The notes under the pieces are model-generated. The model saw nothing but the letters and a program-made list of their open reading frames with translations. It was not told the origin of the DNA and did not search any database. 39,521 bases of DNA, from NCBI GenBank assembly GCA_903914945.1, contig CAIWQV010000072.1, positions 1 to 39,521 of the forward strand, given 5' to 3'. Position numbers and translations under genes: made by a program. Shown here piece by piece: positions 1-8,729 of this stretch. Every line of letters begins with the position of its first letter. The first letter of the stretch is position 1. The DNA is from an uncultured Methylophilaceae bacterium (GTDB taxonomy: Bacteria > Pseudomonadota > Gammaproteobacteria > Burkholderiales > Methylophilaceae).

Positions 1-945
1 AAATCAAGAGACACTGAAAACTATACCTGGCCTGAAAAATTAAGCTTGCCAGATTGGCTTTGGGATTTATTAGTGGAGCAATATGGTTTAGATGAAGCAA
101 TAGATCTAGGAAGAAGTTTCCTTGAGCCAGCTAAATTAGATATCAGAATTAATACTATAAAAATTAGCCGAGAGGAGCTTATTGAATTACTCGCTAAAGA
201 AATAGTGGATATTGAAGTGATGGCATACTCCCCCTCCGGGATCAGAATCCCTAGAGGGACATCATTAAGTAAAAATCCGGTATTTGTAGAAGGAAAAATT
301 GAGGTTCAGGATGAAAGCAGTCAAATACTAAGTTTCGCAGTAGATGCGAAAAGAGGAATGATGGTTGCAGATTTTTGCGCTGGGGCAGGAGGCAAAAGTT
401 TAGCAATAGGTGCCATTATGAAAAATACTGGACGAATATATGCCTATGATATTTCAGAAAAAAGAATTATTAACCTAGGCAAGCGGTTAAAAAAATCTGG
501 ACTATCTAATTTATTTGCACAAAAAATTAAAAATGAAAAAGATGCAAAGCTTAAAAAATTACATGGAAAATTTGATCGAGTACTTGCTGATGTTCCTTGC
601 AGTGGCACCGGAACATTTAGAAGAAATCCAGATCTGAAATGGAAAAATTCCATTGAGGATTTAGATGAGCTTAATATAAAACAATTAGCTATTCTAGAAG
701 AAGCCAAAAAATTGGTAAAAAAAGAAGGCCGATTAATTTACTCCACTTGTAGTCTTTTAAAGAGAGAAAATGAATCTATTGTTGAAAAGTTTTTAGATGG
801 CAATAAAAATTTTAGAGTCATATCTGTGAATGAGATATTGGTAAAAAATCAAATACCTCTTTCTACAGGTAGTTTTTTAAAATTGACCCCACATCACCAA
901 AAAACAGACGGTTTCTTTGCTGCTGTGCTTGAGCGCATAGAATAA
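1..945 (+). CDS. RsmB/NOP-family RNA (cytosine-5) methyltransferase, 5' partial
   Basis: SAM-dependent methyltransferase expected to make 5-methylcytosine in rRNA or tRNA. The reading frame is open to the first base of the window, so the TTG at 46 used by the ORF track is probably internal and the true start lies outside. Seen in the protein: SAM-binding motif I (FCAGAGGKS), motif IV with the first family cysteine (DVPCSGTGTFRRNPD), and motif VI with the second (YSTCSLLKREN). The sequence around SLPDWLWDLLVEQYG resembles the betaproteobacterial RsmB/NOP paralogue rather than classical RsmB/Sun, so no symbol is given and the exact target base is unknown. It ends 4 bp before the symporter gene and probably shares its transcript. 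Confidence 0.88.
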   Translation, partial: KSRDTENYTWPEKLSLPDWLWDLLVEQYGLDEAIDLGRSFLEPAKLDIRINTIKISREELIELLAKEIVDIEVMAYSPSGIRIPRGTSLSKNPVFVEGKIEVQDESSQILSFAVDAKRGMMVADFCAGAGGKSLAIGAIMKNTGRIYAYDISEKRIINLGKRLKKSGLSNLFAQKIKNEKDAKLKKLHGKFDRVLADVPCSGTGTFRRNPDLKWKNSIEDLDELNIKQLAILEEAKKLVKKEGRLIYSTCSLLKRENESIVEKFLDGNKNFRVISVNEILVKNQIPLSTGSFLKLTPHHQKTDGFFAAVLERIE

Positions 946-949
946 GAAA

Positions 950-2179
950 ATGAAAAATAAAGCAAATTATCAGATTTTAATAGGGGTCTTGGTTGGCTTA
1001 TTGATCGGCCTTTATATCAAATTCAATCCCTTAGCTCATGGTAGCGATTCGATCTTATATATGGCTGAGCTTGTGGCAGATATATTTGTATCTTCTTTAA
1101 AAATGATATTGATTCCAGTCATATTCTTTTCTATCTCAGTGGGCATAGCAAATTTAAGCTCACATAAGCAATCATCAAAAATTTGGTCATTAACGTTTCT
1201 ATTCTTTTTCATTTCTATGGCGCTAGCAATTATCTTAGGCCTTGGATCAATGAACCTATTCCAGCCTGGGCGAGGCATGTCTTTATCTATATTTAGTGAG
1301 CAATTAAATAACTTTCATCAAGCTTCTATAAATCTAACACTTTTTACCAAGCAATTTTTTGGCAGTTTTTTCGTTAATCCACTAAAAGCAATGGCTGAAG
1401 GAAATATTTTAGGAGTTATTACATTTTCAATGCTGGTAGGTTTTGCTATCGCCAAGGGTGGCAAAGAGTTTGTTGATGTAAAAAAAATATTTAATGGTCT
1501 ATTAGGCGTCACCATGAAAATAGTTTCTTGGATTGTTCGGTTTTCTCCATATGGTGTCTCAGCTTTGATCATTAAACTTGTTACTCAGCAATCACCCGAT
1601 TTATTTTTAACTCTCTCAAAATTTATTGTGGTCATTATTGGGATGACACTTTTTCATGGAATAGTAGTTTTACCTTTACTGCTCTATTTCTTTACAAAAA
1701 TAAATCTTTTTATATTATGGCAAGGAGCTCGAGAAGCAATCATGACAGCTTTTGCAACAAGCTCAAGCAGTGCAACTATTCCAGTTACCTTGAGCGCAGT
1801 TGAGAAAAATTTAAAGGTTAAGCCTGATATTGCTAGATTTGTTATACCTATAGGAGCAACTATGAATATGGATGGCACAGCTCTTTACGAAGCTTCAGCT
1901 GCTTTATTTGTTGCAAATCTTTCTGGTATTGACTTAGAAATAGGCCAGCAACTTATTATTTTTTGTACTGCAATGATAGGAGCGATTGGTGCTCCAGGTA
2001 TTCCAAGCGCTGGTATGGTCACAATGGCCATGGTATTGCAATCCGTTGGACTTCCTTTAGAAGCGCTTGCTATTTTATTGCCAATCGATCGGCTTCTTGA
2101 TACATTTCGAACCGCAGTAAATGTCGAGGGAGATATTGTCGTAAGTTTAATTGTACAAAAATTAATTCGTAATAATTAA
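950..2179 (+). CDS. Dicarboxylate/amino acid:cation symporter (DAACS family)
   Basis: Inner-membrane secondary transporter importing dicarboxylates or acidic amino acids with Na+ or H+. The 409 aa length fits the GltP/DctA family, and hydrophobic segments run the whole length. Two family signatures are visible: the serine-rich re-entrant loop (TAFATSSSSATIPVTL) and the NMDGT segment (GATMNMDGTALYEA) that forms the substrate and cation site. The substrate (glutamate, aspartate, succinate or malate) cannot be told from the sequence. It starts 4 bp after the methyltransferase stop. Its 3' end overlaps convergent ampD by 4 bp, and the shared TTAA supplies both stop codons. Confidence 0.92.
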   Translation: MKNKANYQILIGVLVGLLIGLYIKFNPLAHGSDSILYMAELVADIFVSSLKMILIPVIFFSISVGIANLSSHKQSSKIWSLTFLFFFISMALAIILGLGSMNLFQPGRGMSLSIFSEQLNNFHQASINLTLFTKQFFGSFFVNPLKAMAEGNILGVITFSMLVGFAIAKGGKEFVDVKKIFNGLLGVTMKIVSWIVRFSPYGVSALIIKLVTQQSPDLFLTLSKFIVVIIGMTLFHGIVVLPLLLYFFTKINLFILWQGAREAIMTAFATSSSSATIPVTLSAVEKNLKVKPDIARFVIPIGATMNMDGTALYEASAALFVANLSGIDLEIGQQLIIFCTAMIGAIGAPGIPSAGMVTMAMVLQSVGLPLEALAILLPIDRLLDTFRTAVNVEGDIVVSLIVQKLIRNN

Positions 2180-2742
2180 TTTTTATATATTAAGTCCTGA
2201 AACAAAGATTTAATCTTGTCCCATTCAAAAAAAGGGCCTGGATCAGTCTTTCGTGATGGCGCAATATCCGAATGTCCCGCAATTCCTTGGATGGGATAAT
2301 GATTGACTATACTTTGAATTAACTCTTGCAGACATCTGTATTGCTCAGGCTCGAAAGCGTCATAGTCACTACCTTCTAGTTCAATCCCAATTGAAAAATC
2401 GTTGCAATTATTCTCTTGATTCCAGGAGGACTCTCCAGCATGCCAGGCCCGATCTAGGCATGATACAAATTGAATAAGCGATCCGCTTCTTCTAATTAAA
2501 AAATGTGAGGATACTTTAAGATTTGAAATAGATTTAAAGTATTCATGATTATCAGGGTTAAGTTTATTTGTAAATAAATCAATAATATTATCCCCTCCAT
2601 AAATTCCAGGCGGGAGACTAATGTTATGGATTACAATTAAACTAATATTTGACTTGTTCGGACGATTGTCAAAGTTAGGCGATAATATAACCTCCGCTTT
2701 ATTTGCAAACCCAGAACTGTCTATTGATATAGATGTAAGCAT
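2176..2742 (-). CDS. ampD: 1,6-anhydro-N-acetylmuramyl-L-alanine amidase AmpD
   Basis: Cytoplasmic zinc amidase that cuts the lactyl-peptide bond of anhydro-muropeptides during peptidoglycan recycling. The 188 aa length is typical. Zinc ligands can be assigned to H39 (VIHN), H157 (GHSDIAP) and D167 (KTDPG), with the conserved IGIELEG segment in between and the AmpD signature HAGESSW. These residues distinguish it from generic amidase_2 lysozymes. No ampE lies beside it; the divergent neighbour 37 bp away is a CaCA antiporter. In some Gram-negatives AmpD also controls beta-lactamase induction through AmpR, but neither ampR nor ampC is present here. Confidence 0.95.
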   Translation of the reverse strand: MLTSISIDSSGFANKAEVILSPNFDNRPNKSNISLIVIHNISLPPGIYGGDNIIDLFTNKLNPDNHEYFKSISNLKVSSHFLIRRSGSLIQFVSCLDRAWHAGESSWNQENNCNDFSIGIELEGSDYDAFEPEQYRCLQELIQSIVNHYPIQGIAGHSDIAPSRKTDPGPFFEWDKIKSLFQDLIYKN

Positions 2743-2779
2743 TGTTAATTTAAGTAATATTTACAATTAAAGGATTGAA

Positions 2780-3781
2780 ATGATTTTTTTAAATTTATGT
2801 TTCATGTTACTAGTTATTTTAGTCTCAGCGGAGATATTTACCAATGCACTTGAGCATCTAGGTGAGAAATTAAAAATATCAGAAGGTGTGACAGGGTCTA
2901 TTTTTGCTGCTATTGGAACAGCACTTCCTGAAACATTAGTACCATTGTTGGCCTTAATGTCTAACCATGAAAATCAGACAATCAATGAAGAAGTTGGTGT
3001 TGGAGCTATTTTAGGAGCCCCTTTGATGCTTTCAACATTAACTTTATTTCTAATGGCATTCTCTGTTTTAAAGCATCGTGGTCTTCAAGGCCATTTAAAG
3101 CCAGAAAAAACAGGACTTATCAGAGATTTAGATTTCTTTATTATTTCTTTTCTATTTGCAGGTGCAGCATTATTCATTCCTCATTCATCAGCACTTGCTA
3201 AGGATTTAATTGGATTTATTATGATTTTTTCATATTTTATTTATTTGCTATTAACTATTCGTGCCTCTAAAAAACTTGTAGAGGTAGGCCATGCTACAGA
3301 AGCTTCAAGCCCAATGTTTTTAGAAAAGATCGGGCTTCCTAACAACTATATGATTATTTCTATTCAGTTATTGCTTGGATTAATACTTTTAATTTACGGA
3401 GCGAAGGGATTTATTGCTGGAGTTGAAGAAGCTTCCTCTTTAATAGGTATTTCGACATTAATTTTATCGATGCTGATTATTCCAATTGCAACTGAATTGC
3501 CTGAAAAAATAAATAGTATTTTATGGATTAGGAAAGGTAAAGATACTCTTGCCTTTGGAAATGTAACAGGAGCAATGGTTTTTCAAGGGACTCTTCTCCC
3601 TGCAATAGGAATCATCTTGACTCCATGGGCGCCAAGAAAAGAAATTTATCTAAGTATTTTAATTACATTGATTGCGGCTATATGGATTAGATTTTTGATT
3701 CAAAGATCTAATATTAAAGTATGGCATTTAGGGATCAATGGCACTCTTTATCTAACATATCTATTCTTCACTCTTTATTAA
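2780..3781 (+). CDS. Divergent CaCA-family (sodium/calcium exchanger-like) antiporter
   Basis: Multi-pass inner-membrane protein of 333 aa with two internally repeated halves, as in Ca2+:cation antiporters. Repeat 1 carries GTALPET (acidic residue E51) and repeat 2 carries ATELPE (E242), matching the conserved ion-binding glutamates of the alpha-repeats. The second half of each canonical alpha-repeat normally has a GSN motif; here the matching places read GAILGAPLM and GNVTGAMVFQG, so this is an unusual subfamily whose ion is uncertain. A Shine-Dalgarno-like AAAGGA lies just before the ATG. An RDD membrane protein follows, either overlapping it or starting 11 bp after its stop. Confidence 0.82.
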   Translation: MIFLNLCFMLLVILVSAEIFTNALEHLGEKLKISEGVTGSIFAAIGTALPETLVPLLALMSNHENQTINEEVGVGAILGAPLMLSTLTLFLMAFSVLKHRGLQGHLKPEKTGLIRDLDFFIISFLFAGAALFIPHSSALAKDLIGFIMIFSYFIYLLLTIRASKKLVEVGHATEASSPMFLEKIGLPNNYMIISIQLLLGLILLIYGAKGFIAGVEEASSLIGISTLILSMLIIPIATELPEKINSILWIRKGKDTLAFGNVTGAMVFQGTLLPAIGIILTPWAPRKEIYLSILITLIAAIWIRFLIQRSNIKVWHLGINGTLYLTYLFFTLY

Positions 3782-3792
3782 TTTTTTTATCT

Positions 3793-4239
3793 GTGAAGAA
3801 AAAATTTCCACCACTTATACGTCTTTATGGCTCATTGATATATGAATTATTTGCGCTTATCCCATTATGGATGGTAGCAGGTTTTTTTTTCATATTTTTC
3901 CTTGATGGGTTCTTTGGTGAATATCAAAGGTTGATTTTCCAGATTTATTTATGGCTCCTCTCAGGGGTATATCTTACATATTGCTGGACAACCTCTGGCC
4001 AAACCCTAGCTATGAGAGCGTGGAATTTGAAAATAATATCTTCACGTGGAAAGCTAACAAAAAAAATAGCATGGATACGTTATATTTACGCAACTTTCAG
4101 CGCTTTGATATGTGCTATCGGGTTTATATGGGCACTCGCCAATAAAAAACATTTATATCTTCATGATCAAATTTTAAATAATTACTTTATTGATGTTCGG
4201 TTTTATAAATCATCATCACACCAATTGAAAAGAAAATAA
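3793..4239 (+). CDS. RDD-family membrane protein
   Basis: Small membrane protein (148 aa from the chosen start) of the RDD family, whose general function is unknown; a few members have been proposed to be ion antiporters. Seen: RLYGSLIYE near the N-terminus (R conserved, E where the family usually has D), a GQTLAMRAWNLKI segment, HDQ near the C-terminus, and three to four hydrophobic helices. The ORF track starts at ATG 3721, which would overlap the antiporter gene by 61 bp. I prefer the in-frame GTG at 3793 because family homology begins there (VKKKFPPLIRLYGSL), although no clear Shine-Dalgarno decides it. The 3' end overlaps convergent lptG by 53 bp. Confidence 0.75.
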   Translation: MKKKFPPLIRLYGSLIYELFALIPLWMVAGFFFIFFLDGFFGEYQRLIFQIYLWLLSGVYLTYCWTTSGQTLAMRAWNLKIISSRGKLTKKIAWIRYIYATFSALICAIGFIWALANKKHLYLHDQILNNYFIDVRFYKSSSHQLKRK

Positions 4240-5257
4240 GTGTTGGGATCACGGCACAGGAAAGCGGCTGCCAGTCATTGAGAAGTCCAATATATCTAAA
4301 AGATGAATTCATGATTTGATAAAAAATACCGATTAAAATACCTAAGAAAATTTTTACGTTTTTACCGCCTGAGCGCTCTTGAAAAAATCCGAATGGGATT
4401 GCAAACAGAACCATTGCAATTGAAGCTAATGGGTAAATTAATTTTTCCCATAAAGCTACTTCATACCTTGTAACTTTTTGCTTATTATTTTTTAAGTATT
4501 TAATAAAATGAACTAGACTCATTGATGACATCTTCTCTGGAGATACGAGCAGAACATTCATCATTTCAGGCTTAATAAGTGATTGCCAATTTGCACTTTT
4601 AAGTGAGCTTGTAGAAATCTTTCCTTGATCAAAAATTGTTTGGTTGATGTCATCGAGCTTCCATTCAGAGCCTTTAAAACTTCCTTTTTTTGCATTAGTT
4701 ATTGTTCTTAAATGAAAAGTTTTATCAAATTCATATATGTGAATATCAGATAAGCTTGAATCAGGTAAGACATGCTCCACATTGATAAAGCTATTACTAT
4801 CTTTTATCCATAAGCCGGATTTGAATTCCTGCGTGACAATTGCATCTTTGGCTGTAATTTTTATCTCTTGCGCTCTTTTTTCTGAAATAGGTGTCACAAG
4901 ATCTCCTACAGCAAATGTAAATAGAGTGAAAAATAGCCCTGTAAAAGAGAGCGTAAATGCTATCCGCTTTATTGAATAGCCACTTGAGCGGATAACTGTA
5001 AATTCAGAATTCTCTGATAGCTGGCCCATGGCATACATTGATCCAATCAGGACTGCGATAGGAACGATTTCATAAACATGCCCTGGAATACTAAGAGCAA
5101 CATAACTAAAGACACTAAGTAAGTTATATGCCCCTTTACCTAAATCATTCATTTCTTGAATGAAATCAAAGAATGTAAAGATACCAATGAGACCTATCAT
5201 GATCCAGAAAATAGGTATCGCAACTTCTAAATTAAGATATCGATTCAAAATTTTCAT
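4187..5257 (-). CDS. lptG: LPS export ABC transporter permease LptG
   Basis: Inner-membrane permease that with LptF and the ATPase LptB2 extracts lipopolysaccharide from the inner membrane and passes it to LptC/LptA. The 356 aa length fits. N-terminal helices, a periplasmic beta-jellyroll region in the middle, and C-terminal helices (about residues 270-350) give the YjgP/YjgQ layout; the N-terminal MKILNRYLNLEV and the conserved TPISEKRAQEIK stretch are typical. The start codon overlaps the lptF stop (ATGA), so the two are translationally coupled. No lptB, lptA or lptC is nearby. Confidence 0.94.
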   Translation of the reverse strand: MKILNRYLNLEVAIPIFWIMIGLIGIFTFFDFIQEMNDLGKGAYNLLSVFSYVALSIPGHVYEIVPIAVLIGSMYAMGQLSENSEFTVIRSSGYSIKRIAFTLSFTGLFFTLFTFAVGDLVTPISEKRAQEIKITAKDAIVTQEFKSGLWIKDSNSFINVEHVLPDSSLSDIHIYEFDKTFHLRTITNAKKGSFKGSEWKLDDINQTIFDQGKISTSSLKSANWQSLIKPEMMNVLLVSPEKMSSMSLVHFIKYLKNNKQKVTRYEVALWEKLIYPLASIAMVLFAIPFGFFQERSGGKNVKIFLGILIGIFYQIMNSSFRYIGLLNDWQPLSCAVIPTLIFFSIGVMMIYKTEHQ

Positions 5258-6348
5258 TTACTAGTAAAAATACCTTTTAGACTAAATAATGGCTGATTCA
5301 TAGATCGCCTATAAGTAAGATAAATAGCCGCTAATAAAAAAATAAGATGAATTGGCCAAAAACCAATTACCACACTTACTTTTTTAAGGGTGATGAATGT
5401 ATTCATAATAGCCAGCAGATTGTTGTAGATAATAAAAATTAATACAGCAAAAATAATATTTAAAGATCTTCCTGCGCGAGGATTTGTAAAGCTAAGAGGT
5501 ATAGCTAGAAAAACTAAAAGCATACATGCGATGGGAGATGCGATTCGCCATTGAAACTCTAAGCGATCTTCCAATGTGTTGGATTTCAATACGTCAGACA
5601 GTTTTTTACTATCAATGCTTTCCGTATAAGGCTCAACCGGCTGTTGGGCTGTTAATATTCCATATTGGTCAAATTCTGTTGTGGAAAATTCTTTTGTATT
5701 TGGAACGCCTTCATATCTTCGGCCTTTTTGTAGGATTACATAATTATCACCCTTACTTGAAATCTCCCTGTGACCATTATTGGCAATCACAACGCCGAGC
5801 TTATTATGCTGTTTTGTTTGCACAAATATATTCTTTACAGCACTGCCTAACTCATCAAAACTTTCAACATAAAATACACGATCAGAACTTTTCGACTCTT
5901 TAAATGTCCCTGGATTAAGTGTAGATAACTCATCACGACTTTTTAATTGACTCTTATACTGATCAGCTGTTCTTACTGCCCATGGGTTCAGAAAAAGAGA
6001 AAGAAAAGCGACCATAATGACAGCTGGCAAAGCAAATGAAGTGATTGGCTTAATAATTTTTGCAAGACTCATGCCTGTGCTTAACCATATAATCATTTCA
6101 TGGTCTCTATACCATCTTGAAAGCGTAAGAAGAACAGCTAGAAAGATAGACAGGGATAATAAAAGTGGCGAATATTTGATAAGGTTAAGACCTAGTATAG
6201 TTTTTATAGAGTCATTGGGGATATAGCCCTTAGTTGCAAATCTAAGATAAACTGTAATTCTTTGGGCCATAACTATACTTATAAGTATTAAAAGCGCCGT
6301 AATTGAATTAGTGAGCAGTTCTTTTTTTAACGAGGTTTTAAATAACAT
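5254..6348 (-). CDS. lptF: LPS export ABC transporter permease LptF
   Basis: Partner permease of LptG in the LPS transporter. The 364 aa protein opens with a polar segment and a first helix (MLFKTSLKKELL...), has two further N-terminal helices, a central periplasmic domain (about 120-260) and three C-terminal helices with the SPIACMLLVFLAIPLSF family segment. It is the first gene of an lptFG operon and lies divergent to pepA with 50 bp between the two starts, an arrangement also found in gammaproteobacteria (lptFG beside pepA-holC). The long plus-strand ORF at 5526-5903 is only its shadow. Confidence 0.94.
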   Translation of the reverse strand: MLFKTSLKKELLTNSITALLILISIVMAQRITVYLRFATKGYIPNDSIKTILGLNLIKYSPLLLSLSIFLAVLLTLSRWYRDHEMIIWLSTGMSLAKIIKPITSFALPAVIMVAFLSLFLNPWAVRTADQYKSQLKSRDELSTLNPGTFKESKSSDRVFYVESFDELGSAVKNIFVQTKQHNKLGVVIANNGHREISSKGDNYVILQKGRRYEGVPNTKEFSTTEFDQYGILTAQQPVEPYTESIDSKKLSDVLKSNTLEDRLEFQWRIASPIACMLLVFLAIPLSFTNPRAGRSLNIIFAVLIFIIYNNLLAIMNTFITLKKVSVVIGFWPIHLIFLLAAIYLTYRRSMNQPLFSLKGIFTSK

Positions 6349-6398
6349 AGAGTGATTTTTTCCCGTTTTTAAAATTCGAGAATATTTAAGGAATATAT

Positions 6399-7880
6399 AT
6401 GAAATTTAGCATAAAAACAGATGCACTGGAAAAACAACGTTCAGATGTATTAGTCATTGGAGTTTACGACTCGCTTAAAGTCGTATATGACAAATCCCTT
6501 TTAAGTGCGCCTTCAATCACTCATATTTCTAATATTTTGAAACATGGTGATATGAGCGGAAAAATTGGTTCGTCACTTATTTTATATAGCATTCCTGGAA
6601 TCAAAATTCCAAAAATACTTCTTATAGGGCTAGGCAAAGAAAAAGAGCTTGATGGGAATAAATATCGTTCAGCAATAAGAACTATGATGCAAACGCTTAA
6701 AAAAATGGATGCCAAGATAGTGGTGTCTCATTTGCAAATTGTTACAGTTCAAGAACAAAGTATTGCATGGAATATTGAACATTTTGTTAATGAGGCAATG
6801 GATGCAAATTATGAATTCGCTGAGCTTAAAACAATTAACAAAAAAATTAAAAGGGACTTTGAGTTTTTTGTGACTGTGGATAAGAAGAATCAAAAAGTAG
6901 GCGAAAATGCATTAAAAAAATCTTTTGCACTTGCTAGAGGAATTGAATTTACAAAAACACTTGGCAATCTTCCACCTAACATTTGTACGCCAACATATTT
7001 AGGTAAGAAAGCTCAAGAGCTTGGAAAAGACCACGGAATCAAAGTTGAAGTCTTAGATCAGAAACAAATTGAAAAGTTAAAAATGGGCTCTTTCCTTGGT
7101 GTTGCTAAAGGCAGTAGACAGCCCCCCAAATTTATTGTGCTTCAGCATAGCAAAGGTAAAAAAACGCAAAAACCTATTGTTTTGGTAGGCAAGGGTATTA
7201 CCTTTGATGCGGGTGGCATATCAATTAAGCCCGCAGGCGATATGGATGAAATGAAATACGACATGTGTGGCGCTGCAAGTGTCCTTGGTACTTTTAAGAC
7301 AATTGGCTTATTAAATCTGCCCATGAATATCATTGGAATAATACCAACGTGTGAAAATCTTCCTGATGGCTTAGCATTAAAACCGGGAGATATTCTAACC
7401 AGCATGTCAGGCCAGACAATTGAGGTATTAAATACTGATGCTGAGGGAAGATTAATTTTATGTGACGCACTAACCTATGCGGAGAGGTTTAATCCAGAAG
7501 TAGTAATTGATATTGCAACTCTTACTGGCGCATGTGTCATTGCGCTTGGACATCATGCTTCAGGTTTATACAGTAATGACGATAAGCTAGCAAAAGATCT
7601 TGAGTCAGCAGGTAAAATATCTATGGATCGCGCATGGCATATGCCTTTATGGGAAGATTATCAATCTCAATTGGATAGTAATTTTGCAGATATGGCTAAT
7701 ATTGGCGGAAGAGCTGGAGGCAGCATTACAGCTGCTTGTTTCTTATCTAGGTTTGCAAAAAAATATAAATGGGCTCATTTAGATATTGCAGGAACTGCTT
7801 GGAAGTCTGGAAAAGCAAAAGGCGCCACAGGAAGGCCTGTTGGATTATTAATGCATTATATTTTAAGCAAACTGCATTAA
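6399..7880 (+). CDS. pepA: Leucyl aminopeptidase (cytosol aminopeptidase PepA)
   Basis: Di-metal M17 exopeptidase that removes N-terminal residues from peptides in the cytoplasm. In E. coli it also binds DNA as an accessory factor for Xer recombination and carAB control; whether that holds here is unknown. The 493 aa length is normal. The catalytic half shows the metal-binding block GKGITFDAGGISIKP followed by the family signature NTDAEGRLIL, and the conserved GGRAGGSITAA near the end. An AAGGA Shine-Dalgarno precedes the ATG. holC follows after 6 bp, the conserved pepA-holC pairing. Confidence 0.96.
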   Translation: MKFSIKTDALEKQRSDVLVIGVYDSLKVVYDKSLLSAPSITHISNILKHGDMSGKIGSSLILYSIPGIKIPKILLIGLGKEKELDGNKYRSAIRTMMQTLKKMDAKIVVSHLQIVTVQEQSIAWNIEHFVNEAMDANYEFAELKTINKKIKRDFEFFVTVDKKNQKVGENALKKSFALARGIEFTKTLGNLPPNICTPTYLGKKAQELGKDHGIKVEVLDQKQIEKLKMGSFLGVAKGSRQPPKFIVLQHSKGKKTQKPIVLVGKGITFDAGGISIKPAGDMDEMKYDMCGAASVLGTFKTIGLLNLPMNIIGIIPTCENLPDGLALKPGDILTSMSGQTIEVLNTDAEGRLILCDALTYAERFNPEVVIDIATLTGACVIALGHHASGLYSNDDKLAKDLESAGKISMDRAWHMPLWEDYQSQLDSNFADMANIGGRAGGSITAACFLSRFAKKYKWAHLDIAGTAWKSGKAKGATGRPVGLLMHYILSKLH

Positions 7881-7886
7881 ATTTTT

Positions 7887-8303
7887 ATGACCCATATAGA
7901 TTTTTATTTTAATGTTGAAAATAAAATGAATAAAATTTATGGAATCATAGAGAAAGAAATTTTTCGTAAAAGAAAAATGTTTGTAGCAGTTAATGACCTA
8001 AGCAGTGCTGAAGCATTAAGTAATTTTCTTTACACTCATTCAGTTAGTTCATTTTTACCTCATACCATAGGCAGCTATGAAAAGAGCATACCTATACATA
8101 TTGACTGGGAGCATAGGCTTACTTCTGATGATTTTATTATTAATTTAAAGCCTGATGTTTCACCTGTTTTTTCAAGATATTTAAGGCTGATTGAGATTGT
8201 TTCACATGAAGAGGAAGACAAGAAAATGGCTAGAGAGCGACTTAAATTCTACCGTGATCGCGGTTATGAAATTCAGTTAATTGATGCTTCGAAGGAAATG
8301 TAA
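7887..8303 (+). CDS. holC: DNA polymerase III chi subunit HolC
   Basis: Clamp-loader accessory subunit that bridges the psi subunit and single-strand-binding protein at the replication fork. The 138 aa protein begins MTHIDFYFNVENK, a typical chi N-terminus, and has the central FLPH-type segment (SSFLPHTIGS) found in family members. The neighbourhood (directly after pepA) supports the call. In E. coli valS comes next; here it is replaced by a convergent gcvH whose stop codon directly abuts that of holC (TAATTA, no spacing). Confidence 0.88.
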   Translation: MTHIDFYFNVENKMNKIYGIIEKEIFRKRKMFVAVNDLSSAEALSNFLYTHSVSSFLPHTIGSYEKSIPIHIDWEHRLTSDDFIINLKPDVSPVFSRYLRLIEIVSHEEEDKKMARERLKFYRDRGYEIQLIDASKEM

Positions 8304-8684
8304 TTAGCGGATTAGCTCGTTATATCGAGAAGCATCTAAAAAAAATTCTTTGTCACTTGTATCATCCAAAGAATGTATTTTACAAATCCAATTTTCATAA
8401 GGCTGATCGTTTATTACTTCGGGTGATTTGCTGATAATAGGATTAATTTCAGTAATTACACCATTTAATGGACCAATTAAATCAGAAGCAGTTTTGACAG
8501 ATTCAACTACACCAAAAGCGACATCCCTTAAAATTTGAGTCTGTAATTCAGGCAATTCTACAAAAACGATATCACCCAAAAGATCTTGTGCGTAATTAGT
8601 AATGCCAATTTCGTAAATCGACTCACTAGTAGATTTAATCCATAGGTGTTCGGCGGTATAAATAAGCGTATTAGGTGTGTTCAT
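8304..8684 (-). CDS. gcvH: Glycine cleavage system H protein (lipoyl carrier), orphan
   Basis: Lipoyl-domain protein that shuttles the methylamine intermediate between GcvP, GcvT and lipoamide dehydrogenase when glycine is oxidised to a C1 unit. The 126 aa protein has the full family layout: EHLWIK start, GITNYAQDLLGD, FVELPE, and the lipoylation loop VESVKTASD with K64 as the predicted lipoyl lysine. No gcvT, gcvP, lpd, lipA or lipB lies in the window, so the gene is alone here. It could serve a gcvTP set located elsewhere, or act as a lipoyl donor or related carrier. No clear Shine-Dalgarno is visible upstream. Confidence 0.92.
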   Translation of the reverse strand: MNTPNTLIYTAEHLWIKSTSESIYEIGITNYAQDLLGDIVFVELPELQTQILRDVAFGVVESVKTASDLIGPLNGVITEINPIISKSPEVINDQPYENWICKIHSLDDTSDKEFFLDASRYNELIR

Positions 8685-8729
8685 AATAAAAGGACCGACA
8701 GTAATTTTATGTTTAAATACATTAAGTTA

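Noticed and set aside
46-945. TTG at 46 as start of the first gene
   Set aside because: The frame is open upstream to base 1 and the upstream residues read like family sequence, so the gene is cut by the window edge.
3951-4145. 64 aa ORF overlapping the RDD gene in another frame
   Set aside because: It has no recognisable domain and overlaps a better supported gene on the same strand.
5526-5903. 125 aa plus-strand ORF inside lptF
   Set aside because: It lies wholly antisense to a well-supported lptF, has no family motif and no ribosome binding site. It is a shadow ORF.
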